Shown: positions 8,564 through 18,485, counted from the stretch's first letter. The stretch: DNA of 41,791 nucleotides from Piscinibacter sp. (GCA_019635485.1 JAHBZL010000043.1:1-41791); one strand, 5' to 3'. Program-made: numbers and translations. Notes: generated from the letters alone by a model not told the origin.

Positions 8564-9406
8564 TCAGGCGGTGCGTGCCGGTCTTGTACCCAGTTGCTGC
8601 TGGTAGCGTGCCGGCGTCACGCCATAACGTGCCGCGAAAGCCCGGGTCAGGTGCGCCTGGTCCGTGAGCCCGACGGCCGCGGCCACTTGCGCGGGCGGCG
8701 TGCCGGCGGCCAGCAGGCGCTTGGCCTCGAACAGGCGCAGCGCCATCAGCATCTGCTGCGGCGTGGCGTGGTGGGCACGCTGGAACTGGCGCAGGAAGTG
8801 GAACGGGCTGAGGCCGGCCACCTGCGCGAGGTCCTCCAGCGTCACCCGGTCGGCCAGGTGGGCGTGCAGGTGCTCGAGCACCGGGGCGAAGCGCTGCAGT
8901 GCGGCGTCGCGGCCCGGCTGCGCGATCCGGGCGGCCGGGCGCAGCTCGTCGACCAGGCGCAGCAGCAGGCTGTCGAAGGCGAGCGGCTCCTGCGCGAACC
9001 AGAGTGCACGCAGCAGCCGGCTGACGCGCCGCGCGCGCGGCGCGTCGTGGCCCACCGCGTCGGCGAACCACCAGCCGCGTTCGCCGGTCAGCTGCTCCAG
9101 CACGTCGGCATCGAGGTAGACCATGCGGTAGCGCCAGCCGCCGCGTGTCTCGGCCTGGCCGGTGTGCAGCTCGTCCGGGTTCATCAGCACCAGCGTGTCC
9201 GCCGGCGCCAGGTGTTCGGCGCCGCGGTAGCGGAAGCGCTCGACACCCGCCTCGATCGCGCCGAGGCCGTAGGCCGCGTGCGTGTGCGGCGCGAACGCGT
9301 GCCGCACGATGTGCGCGCGGTACAGCTCGACGCCCGGCCGGTGCGCCGGACGCCGGAACTCGGCCGCGTCGAGCGGGTGCTCGAAGTGTTCGGGAACGGC
9401 CTCCAT
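8564..9406 (-). CDS. AraC family transcriptional regulator
   Basis: 280 aa. The N-terminal half (about 20-120) is a cupin-like sensing domain, with FAPHTHAAYGLGAI and LAPADTLVLMNPDELHTG as recognisable strands. The C-terminal half (about 170-275) holds the two AraC helix-turn-helices: VTLEDLAQVAGLSPFHFLRQFQ, then PPAQVAAAVGLTDQAHLTRAF followed by the family-typical FAARYGVTPARYQQ. Its stop lies 17 bases before an EamA exporter start, and it is divergent from an OmpA-family gene with 54 bases between them. An effector-dependent switch for the exporter is inferred from context. Confidence 0.9.
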   Translation of the reverse strand: MEAVPEHFEHPLDAAEFRRPAHRPGVELYRAHIVRHAFAPHTHAAYGLGAIEAGVERFRYRGAEHLAPADTLVLMNPDELHTGQAETRGGWRYRMVYLDADVLEQLTGERGWWFADAVGHDAPRARRVSRLLRALWFAQEPLAFDSLLLRLVDELRPAARIAQPGRDAALQRFAPVLEHLHAHLADRVTLEDLAQVAGLSPFHFLRQFQRAHHATPQQMLMALRLFEAKRLLAAGTPPAQVAAAVGLTDQAHLTRAFAARYGVTPARYQQQLGTRPARTA

Positions 9407-9460
9407 GGCCCTATGCTACGGCGCGCATCGTCCCTCCCCAACCTTCCGAAAGCGATCGCC

Positions 9461-10321
9461 ATGCCCCTGCTGCTTCGTCTCCTGACGGCCTTCTGGATCG
9501 CTGCGCTGGCCGCGCCCGCCGCGCTGGCGCAGGCCGACATGCGCGGCGCCAAGGACCATCCGCTGCTGACGCGCTACCCGAACTCGTTCATCACCGAGTA
9601 CGTGAAGAACTACAACAGCGTCGAGTTCGCGGTCGGCAAGCAGCCGGACGGCCAGCCGCAGCGCAAGGCGATCGAGGGCGACGCGACCGTCATCACCTAC
9701 TTCCACAAGGACGCGCAGAAGCAGCCGAGCGCACTGCAGCTGCTGCGCAACTACCAGAACGCGATCGCGTCGATCGGCGGCGAGACCGTCTACGAGCGCC
9801 TGCCGCGCGACGGTGACGGCGGCGAGCTGACGCTGAAGGTCGCCACCGGCGGCAAGGAGGTCTGGGTGCTGGTCGAACCGGGCATCTTCAGCGCACCGAC
9901 GCAGAGCTACAAGCTGGCGATCGTCGAGGTGGCCGCGATGCAGCAGGTGGTCAACGCGAACAAGCTGCTCGACGAGCTGAACCGCAACGGCTTCATCGCG
10001 CTTTACATCAATTTCGACACCGGCAAGTCGGACCTGAAGGCGGACGGCCAGGCCACGGTGCGCGAGATCGTCGCGATGCTGAAGGCCACGCCGGCGCTGA
10101 AGATCGCGATCGAGGGCCACACCGACAACGTCGGGGCCGCGGCCAGCAACAAGGCGCTCTCGGAGGCGCGGGCGCGCAGCGTGATGAACGCGGTGGTGGC
10201 CGGCGGCATCGCGGCGGGCCGCCTGAGCGCGGCCGGCTTCGGGCCCGAGCGGCCGATCGCCGACAACCGCAGCGAGGATGGCCGGGCCAAGAACCGGCGT
10301 GTCGAGCTGGTGAAGAAGTAG
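9461..10321 (+). CDS. OmpA-family protein with DUF4892-like N-terminal domain
   Basis: 286 aa. A signal peptide (1-23, ending AALAQ) precedes a region (about 25-165) resembling DUF4892: a KDHPLLTRYPNSFI opening and a strand-rich body. Residues about 180-286 are an OmpA-type peptidoglycan-binding domain: LYINFDTGKSDLK, KIAIEGHTDNVG, NKALSEARARSV, GFGPERPIADN and the closing KNRRVEL. No beta-barrel is evident, so it is probably a periplasmic or outer-membrane-associated protein that holds peptidoglycan. The start at 9461 follows a short divergent intergenic space; a longer reading from 8537 only overlaps the AraC gene. It converges on rlpA with 12 bases between stops. Confidence 0.9.
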   Translation: MPLLLRLLTAFWIAALAAPAALAQADMRGAKDHPLLTRYPNSFITEYVKNYNSVEFAVGKQPDGQPQRKAIEGDATVITYFHKDAQKQPSALQLLRNYQNAIASIGGETVYERLPRDGDGGELTLKVATGGKEVWVLVEPGIFSAPTQSYKLAIVEVAAMQQVVNANKLLDELNRNGFIALYINFDTGKSDLKADGQATVREIVAMLKATPALKIAIEGHTDNVGAAASNKALSEARARSVMNAVVAGGIAAGRLSAAGFGPERPIADNRSEDGRAKNRRVELVKK

Positions 10322-10333
10322 CCGGCGCGAACG

Positions 10334-10963
10334 TCAGCGCGCGTCGTCCTGCGCGACGGCGGCCGACGGGTCGCGCTCCGGCGGCTGCTCGCGGATCGTC
10401 AGCGGCCGCAGCTCGACCGTGGCGAGCCCGCTGATGCCCAGTGCCTGGGCCGCGGCCCAGCTCAGGTCGACGATGCGGCCGCGCTTGAACGGCCCGCGGT
10501 CGTTGATGCGCACGATCACCTGCTTGTCGTTGGCCGGGTTGCGCACCAGCGCGTAGCTCGGCAGCGGCAGGGTGCGGTGCGCAGCCGTCAGCGCATGCAT
10601 GTCGAAGCGCTCGCCGCTCGCGGTGCGGCGGCCCTGGAACGCGCGGCCGTACCACGACGCGATGCCGGTCTGCGTCGGGGCCGCCTCGACCGGGCCGGGC
10701 GGCAGCGCGTCCAGCCCCGGCACGCTGCCGGGCGCGAGCGGCTCGATGCGCGCGAGCGCCGGCGGCAGCTCGCGTGGCGCCGAAACCTGCGGTGCCGCCG
10801 CGGCGGCGCGAGGGCGTTCGGGCGGCGGACTGGTCGGCGAACCGACCGGCGCCGTCAGCGGCAGGCGCAGCGAGCCGCAGGCCGCGAGCAGCAGCGCCGC
10901 CGCAGCGGCGAGGCCCGCGCGGGCGGCGCGGTGGGCGTGCTGGCCATGAAGCAGGACGTCCAT
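10334..10963 (-). CDS. rlpA: RlpA-type lipoprotein (putative septal lytic transglycosylase)
   Basis: 209 aa. A lipoprotein signal ends in LAAC (Cys29), followed by a Pro-rich linker and a double-psi beta-barrel domain (about 98-190). Signatures are GIASWYGRAFQGRRTASGE, MHALTAAHRTLPL and VIVRINDRGPFKRGRIVDLS, with the Asp that serves as the active-site acid in this fold. RlpA cleaves peptidoglycan strands lacking stem peptides and helps daughter-cell separation. The C-terminal SPOR domain of canonical RlpA is missing, so septal targeting may differ. Confidence 0.9.
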   Translation of the reverse strand: MDVLLHGQHAHRAARAGLAAAAALLLAACGSLRLPLTAPVGSPTSPPPERPRAAAAAPQVSAPRELPPALARIEPLAPGSVPGLDALPPGPVEAAPTQTGIASWYGRAFQGRRTASGERFDMHALTAAHRTLPLPSYALVRNPANDKQVIVRINDRGPFKRGRIVDLSWAAAQALGISGLATVELRPLTIREQPPERDPSAAVAQDDAR

Positions 10964-11050
10964 GGCCTGCGTTGTGCCGCAGCCCGGCGCCGCGTGCGCG
11001 TCTCGAAACGTAAGGCCCGCGGCGGATGTGACATCCGCCCGGCGCCGATG

Positions 11051-12142
<1,092 letters not shown>

Positions 12143-12162
12143 GGGTCTCCTCCTCTGGGTGG

Positions 12163-13437
12163 CTAGAAGCGGGGGGTCCTGCCCGTGAACGTCGGGTCGT
12201 ACTTCTTCATCTGGGCGAGGTCGTCGCGCTGGCGCAGGCCGCAGGCGAGGTACTGCGCGTGCAGTTCGGCGAGCTTCGCGCGGTCCAGCGTCACGCCGAG
12301 CCCGGGCCCGTCGGGCACGCGCACCGCGCCGTCCTCGAAGCGGATGCGGCCGCCCTCGATCACCTCCTCCTCCTGCCACGGGTAGTGCGTGTCGCAGGCG
12401 TAGGTGAGGTTGGGGATGCTGGCCGCCACGTGTGTCATCGCGATCAGGCTGGTGCCGAGGTGCGAGTTCGAGTGCATCGACATGCCGAGATCCCACAGCG
12501 CGCACATGCGCGCCAGCGTCTGCGTGACACGCAGGCCGCCCCAGTAGTGGTGGTCCGACAGCAGCACCTTCACCGCGCCGCTCTCGGCGCCGCGGCGGAA
12601 CTCGTCCAGCGTCGTGATCACCATGTTGGTGGCCAGCGGCAGCTTCGTGTGCTTCGCGAGCTCGGCCATGCCGGCCAGGCCCGGCGTCGGGTCCTCGTAG
12701 TACTCGAGGACCTCGTCGAGCGCCGGGGCCGCGGCGATGCTCGCGGCCAGCGACCAGTTGGCGTTCGGGTCCAGCCGCAGCGGCAGGCCCGGGAAGGCCG
12801 CGTGCAGCGCGCGCATGCACTCGACCTCGTGCGCCGGCTCGAACACGCCGCCCTTGAGCTTGATGCTGCGAAAGCCGTACAGCTCGATCATGCGGCGCGC
12901 CTGCGCGACGATCTGCGCCGGCGTGTGCGCCTCGCCCCAGGCGTCCGGCGCGTAGGGCCGCTCGATGTGCTCGGCGTGCTTGAAGAACAGGTAGGCGCTG
13001 TACGGCACGCGGTCGCGCACCGGGCCGCCGAGCAGGGCGACGACCGGCGCGCCCAGCAGCTGGCCCTGCAGGTCCAGCATCGCGACCTCGAACGCGCTGG
13101 CCACCTTGGCGGCGTTCTTCGCACTGTGCGAGCCGGGTGCGAGTTCGAACTCGACCGCCCCGGGCGCCGGCCGGATGGACGCGTGCACGCGCGCCTCCAT
13201 GCGGTTCAGGTCGAACGGCGACAGCCCGGTCGCCAGTGGCGCCGCCTGCTCGAGCGCGCGCAGCATCGGCGCGTCGCCGTAGGTCTCGGCGATGCCGACG
13301 CGGCCGTCGCTGGACTCGAGCTCGACGATGGCGCGCAGCGCCCAGGGCTCGTGGATGCCGGCAGCGTTCAGCAGCGGGCCGTCGCGGAACGCGATCGGCG
13401 TGACGCGCACGGCGGTGATGCGGAGTTCGCGGGCCAT
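12163..13437 (-). CDS. Glucarate dehydratase-like enolase superfamily enzyme
   Basis: 424 aa. This is an enolase-superfamily sugar-acid dehydratase. Visible catalytic residues: KxK (Lys193, Lys195 in SIKLKGG), metal ligands Asp223 (RLDPNANW), Glu248 (YEDPT) and Asn271 (ATNM), then Asp295 (LLSDHHYWGG) and His322 (SMHSNSHLG). The spacing follows the E. coli glucarate dehydratase pattern, with Lys at 205/207 and His at 339 there. The expected reaction is dehydration of glucarate or a related acid to a keto-deoxy sugar acid. Assignment to glucarate versus galactarate or another acid cannot be fixed from sequence. It is followed by the SMP-30 gene and preceded, 9 bases away, by a Bug binding protein. 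Confidence 0.9.
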   Translation of the reverse strand: MARELRITAVRVTPIAFRDGPLLNAAGIHEPWALRAIVELESSDGRVGIAETYGDAPMLRALEQAAPLATGLSPFDLNRMEARVHASIRPAPGAVEFELAPGSHSAKNAAKVASAFEVAMLDLQGQLLGAPVVALLGGPVRDRVPYSAYLFFKHAEHIERPYAPDAWGEAHTPAQIVAQARRMIELYGFRSIKLKGGVFEPAHEVECMRALHAAFPGLPLRLDPNANWSLAASIAAAPALDEVLEYYEDPTPGLAGMAELAKHTKLPLATNMVITTLDEFRRGAESGAVKVLLSDHHYWGGLRVTQTLARMCALWDLGMSMHSNSHLGTSLIAMTHVAASIPNLTYACDTHYPWQEEEVIEGGRIRFEDGAVRVPDGPGLGVTLDRAKLAELHAQYLACGLRQRDDLAQMKKYDPTFTGRTPRF

Positions 13438-13446
13438 CGTGCGCCC

Positions 13447-14427
13447 TCAGTTGGCGCTGGCGCCGGACTTCTTCACCAGCGCCGCCCAGCGCGGGATCTC
13501 GCGCGCCATCAGCGCCGCCAGTTCCTGCGGCGAGCCGCCGACCAGGTCCATGCCGAGCTGGCCGTGCAGCTTGGCCTGCACGTCGGGTTCCTTCAGCGCC
13601 TTGGCGATCTCGGCGGAGAGGCGTTCGACGATCGCCTTCGGCGTGCCCTTGGGCGCGTAGACCGCCTGCCACGACGCCATCTCGAAGCCGGGCACGCCGG
13701 CCTCGACCATCGTCGGCGTGTTCGGCGCCAGCGCGATCCGCTTGGGCGTCGTCACCGCCAGCAGCTTGAGCTTGCCGGCCTGCAGCAGCGGCACCGCGGC
13801 GGTCATCTGGTCGAACATGAAGGTGACCTGGCCGGAGGACACGTCCACCATCGCCGGCGGCGTGCCCTTGTACGGCACGTGCTGCAGCGGCACGCCGATC
13901 AGGTCGGCGAACAGCTCGCCGGCCAGGTGCGTCGAGGTGCCGGCGCCGGAGGAGGCGAAGGTGCGCTTCTTCTCGTCCTTCTTCAGCAGTGCGATCAGCT
14001 CGGCCACGCTGTTCACGCCCAGGTTGGGATCGACCAGCAGCACGTTGGGCAGCGTGGCGACGAGCGCGACCGGCTCGAAGTCCTTCACCGGGTCGTAGGC
14101 CAGGTTCCTGTACAGGCTGGCGTTGATGGCGTGCGTGCTGATCGTGCCGCCGAACAGCGTGTAGCCGTCGGGCGCGGCCTTGGCGACGTAGGCCGCGCCG
14201 ATGCCGCCGCCCTGGCCGGGCTTGTTCTCGACCACCACGGTCTGCTTCAGCGCGGTCTGCAGCTTCTCTGCGAGCGTGCGGCCGACGACGTCGGTCGAGC
14301 CGCCGGCGGTGAAGGGCACGACGTAGGTGATCGGGCGGGCCTGCGGCCAGTCGGTCGCCTGGGCGGCGACGGGACCGGTGGCGAAGGCCGCGGCGGCCAG
14401 CAGCAGGGGGGTGAGGTAGCGGGTCAA
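13447..14427 (-). CDS. Bug/TctC-family periplasmic substrate-binding protein
   Basis: 326 aa. A signal peptide (1-23, ending PVAAQA) is followed by the Bug fold: WPQARPITYVVPFTAGGSTDVVGR, VVENKPGQGGGIGA, YKGTPPAMVDVSSGQV and KRIALAPNTPTMVEAG. Bug proteins bind carboxylates such as sugar acids and either feed a TctAB transporter or act in sensing. No tctA or tctB gene is in the window, so this is an orphan binding protein. It is the first gene of the three-gene minus-strand cluster and is divergent from the GntR regulator. It probably presents the sugar acid used by the dehydratase. Confidence 0.92.
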   Translation of the reverse strand: MTRYLTPLLLAAAAFATGPVAAQATDWPQARPITYVVPFTAGGSTDVVGRTLAEKLQTALKQTVVVENKPGQGGGIGAAYVAKAAPDGYTLFGGTISTHAINASLYRNLAYDPVKDFEPVALVATLPNVLLVDPNLGVNSVAELIALLKKDEKKRTFASSGAGTSTHLAGELFADLIGVPLQHVPYKGTPPAMVDVSSGQVTFMFDQMTAAVPLLQAGKLKLLAVTTPKRIALAPNTPTMVEAGVPGFEMASWQAVYAPKGTPKAIVERLSAEIAKALKEPDVQAKLHGQLGMDLVGGSPQELAALMAREIPRWAALVKKSGASAN

Positions 14428-14464
14428 GCAAAGTCTCCGGTGAGGTCGGCAGGCAATCAGTAAA

Positions 14465-14482
14465 GCACTAATATATTAGTAC
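14465..14482. promoter_or_regulatory. Palindromic operator for the divergent GntR regulator
   Basis: ACTAATATATTAGT at 14467-14480 is a perfect 14-base palindrome. Outer G14465 and C14482 also pair, leaving one mismatch pair between. It sits in the 83-bp space between the Bug gene (start 14427) and the GntR gene (start 14511) and is an AT island in GC-rich DNA. FadR-subfamily GntR regulators bind short palindromes of this size near their own promoter, so repression of both arms is expected. Confidence 0.7.
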
Positions 14483-14510
14483 GTCAATGCGCGCTTGCTA
14501 GCATCCGGTC

Positions 14511-15209
14511 ATGCCTGATCCGATCCCGCTGCTGCGCCGCGACCGCTCGCGCCAGGCCGCGCCGCAGGTGCTGGACCACCTGCGCGAGCGCATCCTGTCG
14601 CTCGAGCTGGCGCCCGGCACGGTGCTGTCACGTGCCGAACTGGCCGAGGCCTACGGGCTGAGCCAGACGCCGATCCGCGACGCGCTGCTGCGGCTCGGCG
14701 AGGAAGGGCTGGTCGACATCTTTCCGCAGCATGCGACGGTGGTCAGCCGCATCGATGTCGCGGCGGCGCAGGAGTCGCACTTCCTGCGCCGGGCGATCGA
14801 ATGCGAGCTCGCACGCGTCCTCGCCGCGCAGGCCGACAAGGCACTGATCGTGCGCCTGCGGGCGCAGATCGACGCGCAGGCCGCGCTGACCGGCGTGGCG
14901 GGTGCCGACGCCTACCCGCGCTTCATGGCCGCGGACCGCGCCTTCCACGCGCTGATGTACGAGGCCGCCGGCGTGCCCGAACTGGCCGAACTGGTGCACC
15001 GGCGCAGCGGCCACATCGACCGGCTGCGCCGCCTGCATCTGCCGAGCGCGGGCAAGCAGCGCCAGATCCTGCGCGACCACCGGCGCATCGTCGACGCCAT
15101 CGCGTCGGGCGACGGCGAGGCCGCGCAGGCGGCGGTGCGCGAGCACCTGTCGGGCACCCTGAGCCGGATCGACGAGATCCGGCTCAGCCACCCGGACTTC
15201 CTGACCTGA
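14511..15209 (+). CDS. GntR family regulator, FadR/FCD subfamily
   Basis: 232 aa. The winged helix is at about 15-75 (QVLDHLRERILSLELAPGTVLS, then AYGLSQTPIRDALLRLGEEGLV). The FCD effector domain is at about 90-220, with the metal-ligand pattern DRAFHALMYEAAG, DHRRIVDAIASGD and AVREHL. FCD regulators respond to small organic acids, often sugar acids, held near a bound metal. It is divergent from the Bug, dehydratase and SMP-30 genes, so it probably represses them until the substrate or a breakdown product is present. Confidence 0.93.
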   Translation: MPDPIPLLRRDRSRQAAPQVLDHLRERILSLELAPGTVLSRAELAEAYGLSQTPIRDALLRLGEEGLVDIFPQHATVVSRIDVAAAQESHFLRRAIECELARVLAAQADKALIVRLRAQIDAQAALTGVAGADAYPRFMAADRAFHALMYEAAGVPELAELVHRRSGHIDRLRRLHLPSAGKQRQILRDHRRIVDAIASGDGEAAQAAVREHLSGTLSRIDEIRLSHPDFLT

Positions 15210-15354
15210 GCCTTGATCCGGTCTTCGCCTCGGGGCGCGACGGCGCCAGGGCCGGGCTGACGACCGTCGCTGGGCCGGTTACGTCTGGTCACCACTTGGC
15301 CCTACGTTCCGGCGCGCGCCGTCCGAAGCACCGTGGGTCATCCAAGGGGACCCG

Positions 15355-16620
15355 ATGAGCACCCAGTCCGCGCAGACCTTCCGTACCGCCAACCCGCACG
15401 CCCTGGCGACCATCCTCGAGGCGAGCGAGACGCGCAGCATCATCGCCGCGACCGACATCTTCGATCTCGCCGGCACCAAGCTGTGGGCGCGCAACCAGCC
15501 GGTCTCCGTCGAACTGCAGCGCAAGCTGCTGGACCGCAAGCTGCGCGAGCCGCTCGAGGCCTGCCTGGTGGCCGAGGACGGCGTCACGCCGGCGCTGCTG
15601 GCCAGCGCGCTGGAGGCGCTGCTGGAGCGGGATGCCCGACTCGCCCCGCTGCTGCGTCCGCAGGCCGCCCGGCTGCTGCGCGAGGTGGGCCATCTGCACC
15701 TGCACCCGGTCGCCCAGCTGCTGCTCAGCGCCGCCCAGGCGGCCCGCCCGGCCGCGTTCGAGCACGCCGTCGCCGCGATGGGGCTGGCCGGCGCACTGAT
15801 GGCCGCGCACGGCGGGCAGGTGCCGGAGATCCGGCTGGCGATGCTGGCCGGCCTGCTGCACGACATCGGCGAGATGTACATCGCGCCGGAGCACGGGGAG
15901 GCCGAGGCCGACCGCGAACTCGATGCGCTGAGCTACCGGCAGCTCGTCGTGCATCCGCACGTCGGCCTGCTGCTGATCGCGCAGCTGACCAACTACCCGG
16001 GCGCCGTGGCGCGTGCGATCGTCGAGCACCACGAACGGCTCGACGGCTCCGGCTACCCGCATGCGCGGCACGCCGACGCGATGTCGTCGCTGGGCGGCCT
16101 GCTCGCCGTCACCGAGGCCACGCTGGCGGCGCTGCGCCAGCCGTCGCAGCAGCTGCTGCATGCGAGCGTGGCGCTGCGTGCGGTGCCGGGCGAGTTCGAC
16201 CTCGTCTGGGTCGGCCGCCTGACGCAGGCGGCGCGGGCCCAGCCGCCGCTGCAGCCGGTGCTGGAGGGCGAGGACATCCGCGCCCGCCGTGCCGCGCTCG
16301 GCGAGGTGCTGCAGGCGGCCGAAACCAACGTCGGCCGGACCGCCCGCGAACCGCATTCGGCGGGGATGAAGGCAGCGCTCGAGCTCGCGACGTCGCTGCT
16401 GGCGCGCCTGCGGGCCGGCTGGAACGAGTCCGGCCTGTGGAGCGCACAGGCTGCCACCGGCACCGACGCCGGCGAGGTGGAAGCGATGGAGGACGAGCTC
16501 TACTTCCGCCTGCGCGGCGTGCAGCGGGCCGTGCTGATGCGCGCCGGCGAGCTGCCCGCCGAGGAGGCGCAGGCGCTCGGCGCGCTGTGCGAATCGCTGC
16601 CGATGGGCCGCAGCGACTGA
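15355..16620 (+). CDS. HD-GYP domain phosphodiesterase
   Basis: 421 aa. The HD-GYP core is complete: GLLHDIGEMYI (His169-Asp170), HPHVG (His200) and HHERLDGSGYP (225-235), which includes the GYP motif. Such enzymes hydrolyse cyclic di-GMP. An N-terminal region of about 135 residues matches no sensor domain I recognise. The C-terminal third (about 290-421) is predicted helical and also unassigned. No membrane segment is seen, so it is cytosolic. AAGGGGA upstream supports the ATG at 15355. It ends 4 bases from the glpD stop on the opposite strand and has no operon partner. Confidence 0.88.
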   Translation: MSTQSAQTFRTANPHALATILEASETRSIIAATDIFDLAGTKLWARNQPVSVELQRKLLDRKLREPLEACLVAEDGVTPALLASALEALLERDARLAPLLRPQAARLLREVGHLHLHPVAQLLLSAAQAARPAAFEHAVAAMGLAGALMAAHGGQVPEIRLAMLAGLLHDIGEMYIAPEHGEAEADRELDALSYRQLVVHPHVGLLLIAQLTNYPGAVARAIVEHHERLDGSGYPHARHADAMSSLGGLLAVTEATLAALRQPSQQLLHASVALRAVPGEFDLVWVGRLTQAARAQPPLQPVLEGEDIRARRAALGEVLQAAETNVGRTAREPHSAGMKAALELATSLLARLRAGWNESGLWSAQAATGTDAGEVEAMEDELYFRLRGVQRAVLMRAGELPAEEAQALGALCESLPMGRSD

Positions 16621-16624
16621 GCGC

Positions 16625-18193
16625 TCACGAGGCGGCGCGCTCGGCCGGCGAGGTCGGGAGCGTCGCTGCGGCCGCGTCGCGCCAGTGCGCGCGGCACCAG
16701 GCCTCCACCGCGGCACGCTGCGTCTCGTCGTAGTGCAGGCCGAGCTTGCTGCGCCGCCACAGCACGTCCTCCGCGGTGCGGGCCCATTCGTGGCGGTGCA
16801 GGAAATCCAGCTCGCCCTCGAACAGGCCCGGCGCGACTTCCGCGCCGAGCGGCGCACGCAGCAGGTCCTCGACGCGGGCGCCGTAGGCGCGGCACAGGCG
16901 CCGCACCAGCGCCGGCGGCAGGTCGGGCCGGCGCAGGCCGATCGCCTGCACGAAGCGGGTGAAATCCGAATCGGGCCGCTGCGCGCGGCCGATCGTCGCG
17001 GCGAGGTTGCCGCCGGGCAGCGTCGCGCCTTCGGTCCAGGCGCCGCGCGAGACTGCCAACGGCCGGGCCAGCAGGTCCGCGGCCTCCTCGGCCAGCTTGC
17101 GGAAGGTGGTGATCTTGCCGCCCCAGATGTTCAGCAGCGGCGCCTGCGCCGTGTCGAGCTCGAGCGCGTAGTCGCGCGTGACCGCCGACGGGTCCCCCGA
17201 TTCGTCGTCCAGCAGCGGGCGCACGCCCGAGTAGCTCCACACCACGTCGGCCGGCCGCACGCCGCGCTCGAAGTAGCGGCTGGCCTGCTCGCACAGGTAA
17301 GCGGTCTCGTCGGCGTCGATGCGCGCCGCGCCGATCGCGCCGCGGTGCTCGACGTCGGTGGTGCCGATCAGGGTGAAGTCGACCTCGTACGGGATCGCGA
17401 AGATGATGCGCTTGTCGGGGTTCTGGAAGATGTAGGCGTGGTCGTGCTCGAACAGCCGTGGCACGACGATGTGGCTGCCCTTGACCAGGCGCAGCGACTT
17501 CGGGCGCGCCGCGTGCGCGTGCTCGGCGAGGAACTGCGCGGCCCACGGCCCGGCGGCGTTGACCAGCGCGCGCGCGTCGACCGCGCGCGTCGCCCCGTCG
17601 ATCCCGCGCAGGGTGCAGCGCCAGCGTGTCGCCTCGCGCCGCGCATCGACGCAGGCGGTGCGGGTCAGGATCGTCGCGCCGTGCGCAGCCGCATCGAGCG
17701 CGTTGAGCACCACCAGGCGGGCGTCGTCGACCCAGCCGTCCGAGTAGACGAAGCCCGTCGTGAAGGTCTTCTTCAGCGGTGCGCCGGCGGGATGGCGGCG
17801 CAGGTCCACGCTGCCCGAGCCGGGCAGCACCTCGCGGCGGGCCAGGTGGTCGTACAGGAACAGCCCGGCGCGGATCATCCAAGCGGGCCGCATGCCCGGG
17901 TCGTGCGGCATCACGAAGCGCAGCGGCCACATGATGTGCGGCGCGCTGCGCAGCAGCACCTCGCGCTCGGCGAGCGCCTTGCGCACCAGCGAGAACTCGT
18001 AGTACTCGAGGTAGCGCAGCCCGCCGTGGATGAGCTTGGTCGACGACGACGAGGTGTGCGCCGCGAGGTCGTCCTTCTCGGCCAGCACCACCGCCAGCCC
18101 GCGCCCGGCCAGGTCGCGCGCGATGCCGGCGCCGTTGATGCCGCCGCCGACGACCAGCACGTCGCAGTCGAGGGCAGCGCTTTCCTCAGGCAT
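16625..18193 (-). CDS. glpD: Aerobic glycerol-3-phosphate dehydrogenase
   Basis: 522 aa, the usual length. The FAD-binding Rossmann motif VLVVGGGINGAGIARD is at 13-28, followed by SSSTKLIHGGLRYLEYYEF, the conserved GlpD segment. The substrate and C-terminal parts include GTTDVEHRG, SYSGVRPLL and GGKITTFRKLAEEA. GlpD oxidises sn-glycerol-3-phosphate to dihydroxyacetone phosphate at the cytoplasmic membrane and passes electrons to quinone. It is the last gene of the glycerol operon and its start overlaps the DUF2160 gene by 8 bases, so the two are translationally coupled. Confidence 0.97.
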   Translation of the reverse strand: MPEESAALDCDVLVVGGGINGAGIARDLAGRGLAVVLAEKDDLAAHTSSSSTKLIHGGLRYLEYYEFSLVRKALAEREVLLRSAPHIMWPLRFVMPHDPGMRPAWMIRAGLFLYDHLARREVLPGSGSVDLRRHPAGAPLKKTFTTGFVYSDGWVDDARLVVLNALDAAAHGATILTRTACVDARREATRWRCTLRGIDGATRAVDARALVNAAGPWAAQFLAEHAHAARPKSLRLVKGSHIVVPRLFEHDHAYIFQNPDKRIIFAIPYEVDFTLIGTTDVEHRGAIGAARIDADETAYLCEQASRYFERGVRPADVVWSYSGVRPLLDDESGDPSAVTRDYALELDTAQAPLLNIWGGKITTFRKLAEEAADLLARPLAVSRGAWTEGATLPGGNLAATIGRAQRPDSDFTRFVQAIGLRRPDLPPALVRRLCRAYGARVEDLLRAPLGAEVAPGLFEGELDFLHRHEWARTAEDVLWRRSKLGLHYDETQRAAVEAWCRAHWRDAAAATLPTSPAERAAS

Positions 18194-18485
18194 AGCGGAA
18201 CACGAGCGCGGCGAGCACCAGCGCCAGGGCGCTGGCGCCCCACAGCGGCGCGCCGAAGAAGGCCAGCCACAGCAGGTGGATGTAGCCGGCGGCCAGCAGC
18301 GAGATGAACAGGCGGTCGCCGCGCGTCGTGGTCAGGCCGAGCACGCCGCGCCGCGGGCCGCCGCCGGGCGAGCGCCACTCCCACAAGCCCATCAGCACCA
18401 GCAGCAGTGCGATCACGCCGAAGAACAGCCCGGTCTGCCAGGTCCAGGCCATCCAGCCGAGGCCGAAGGTCACTTCGGGTTGCAT
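18186..18485 (-). CDS. glpU: DUF2160 small membrane protein, GlpU
   Basis: 99 aa with three hydrophobic segments (about 12-35, 58-75 and 78-97) separated by a Gly/Pro/Arg-rich loop. It matches the DUF2160 family, which occurs inside ABC-type glycerol operons; in rhizobial glpSTPQUV loci the matching small gene is called glpU. The role is unknown. It could assist the permease or its assembly, but nothing in the sequence shows this. It sits 20 bases after the glpQ permease stop and overlaps glpD. Confidence 0.8.
   Translation of the reverse strand: MQPEVTFGLGWMAWTWQTGLFFGVIALLLVLMGLWEWRSPGGGPRRGVLGLTTTRGDRLFISLLAAGYIHLLWLAFFGAPLWGASALALVLAALVFRYA

Noticed and set aside
8547-9071. N-terminal extension of the EamA transporter
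   Set aside because: It lies entirely over the AraC gene in another frame and would put a basic, soluble region before the first membrane helix.
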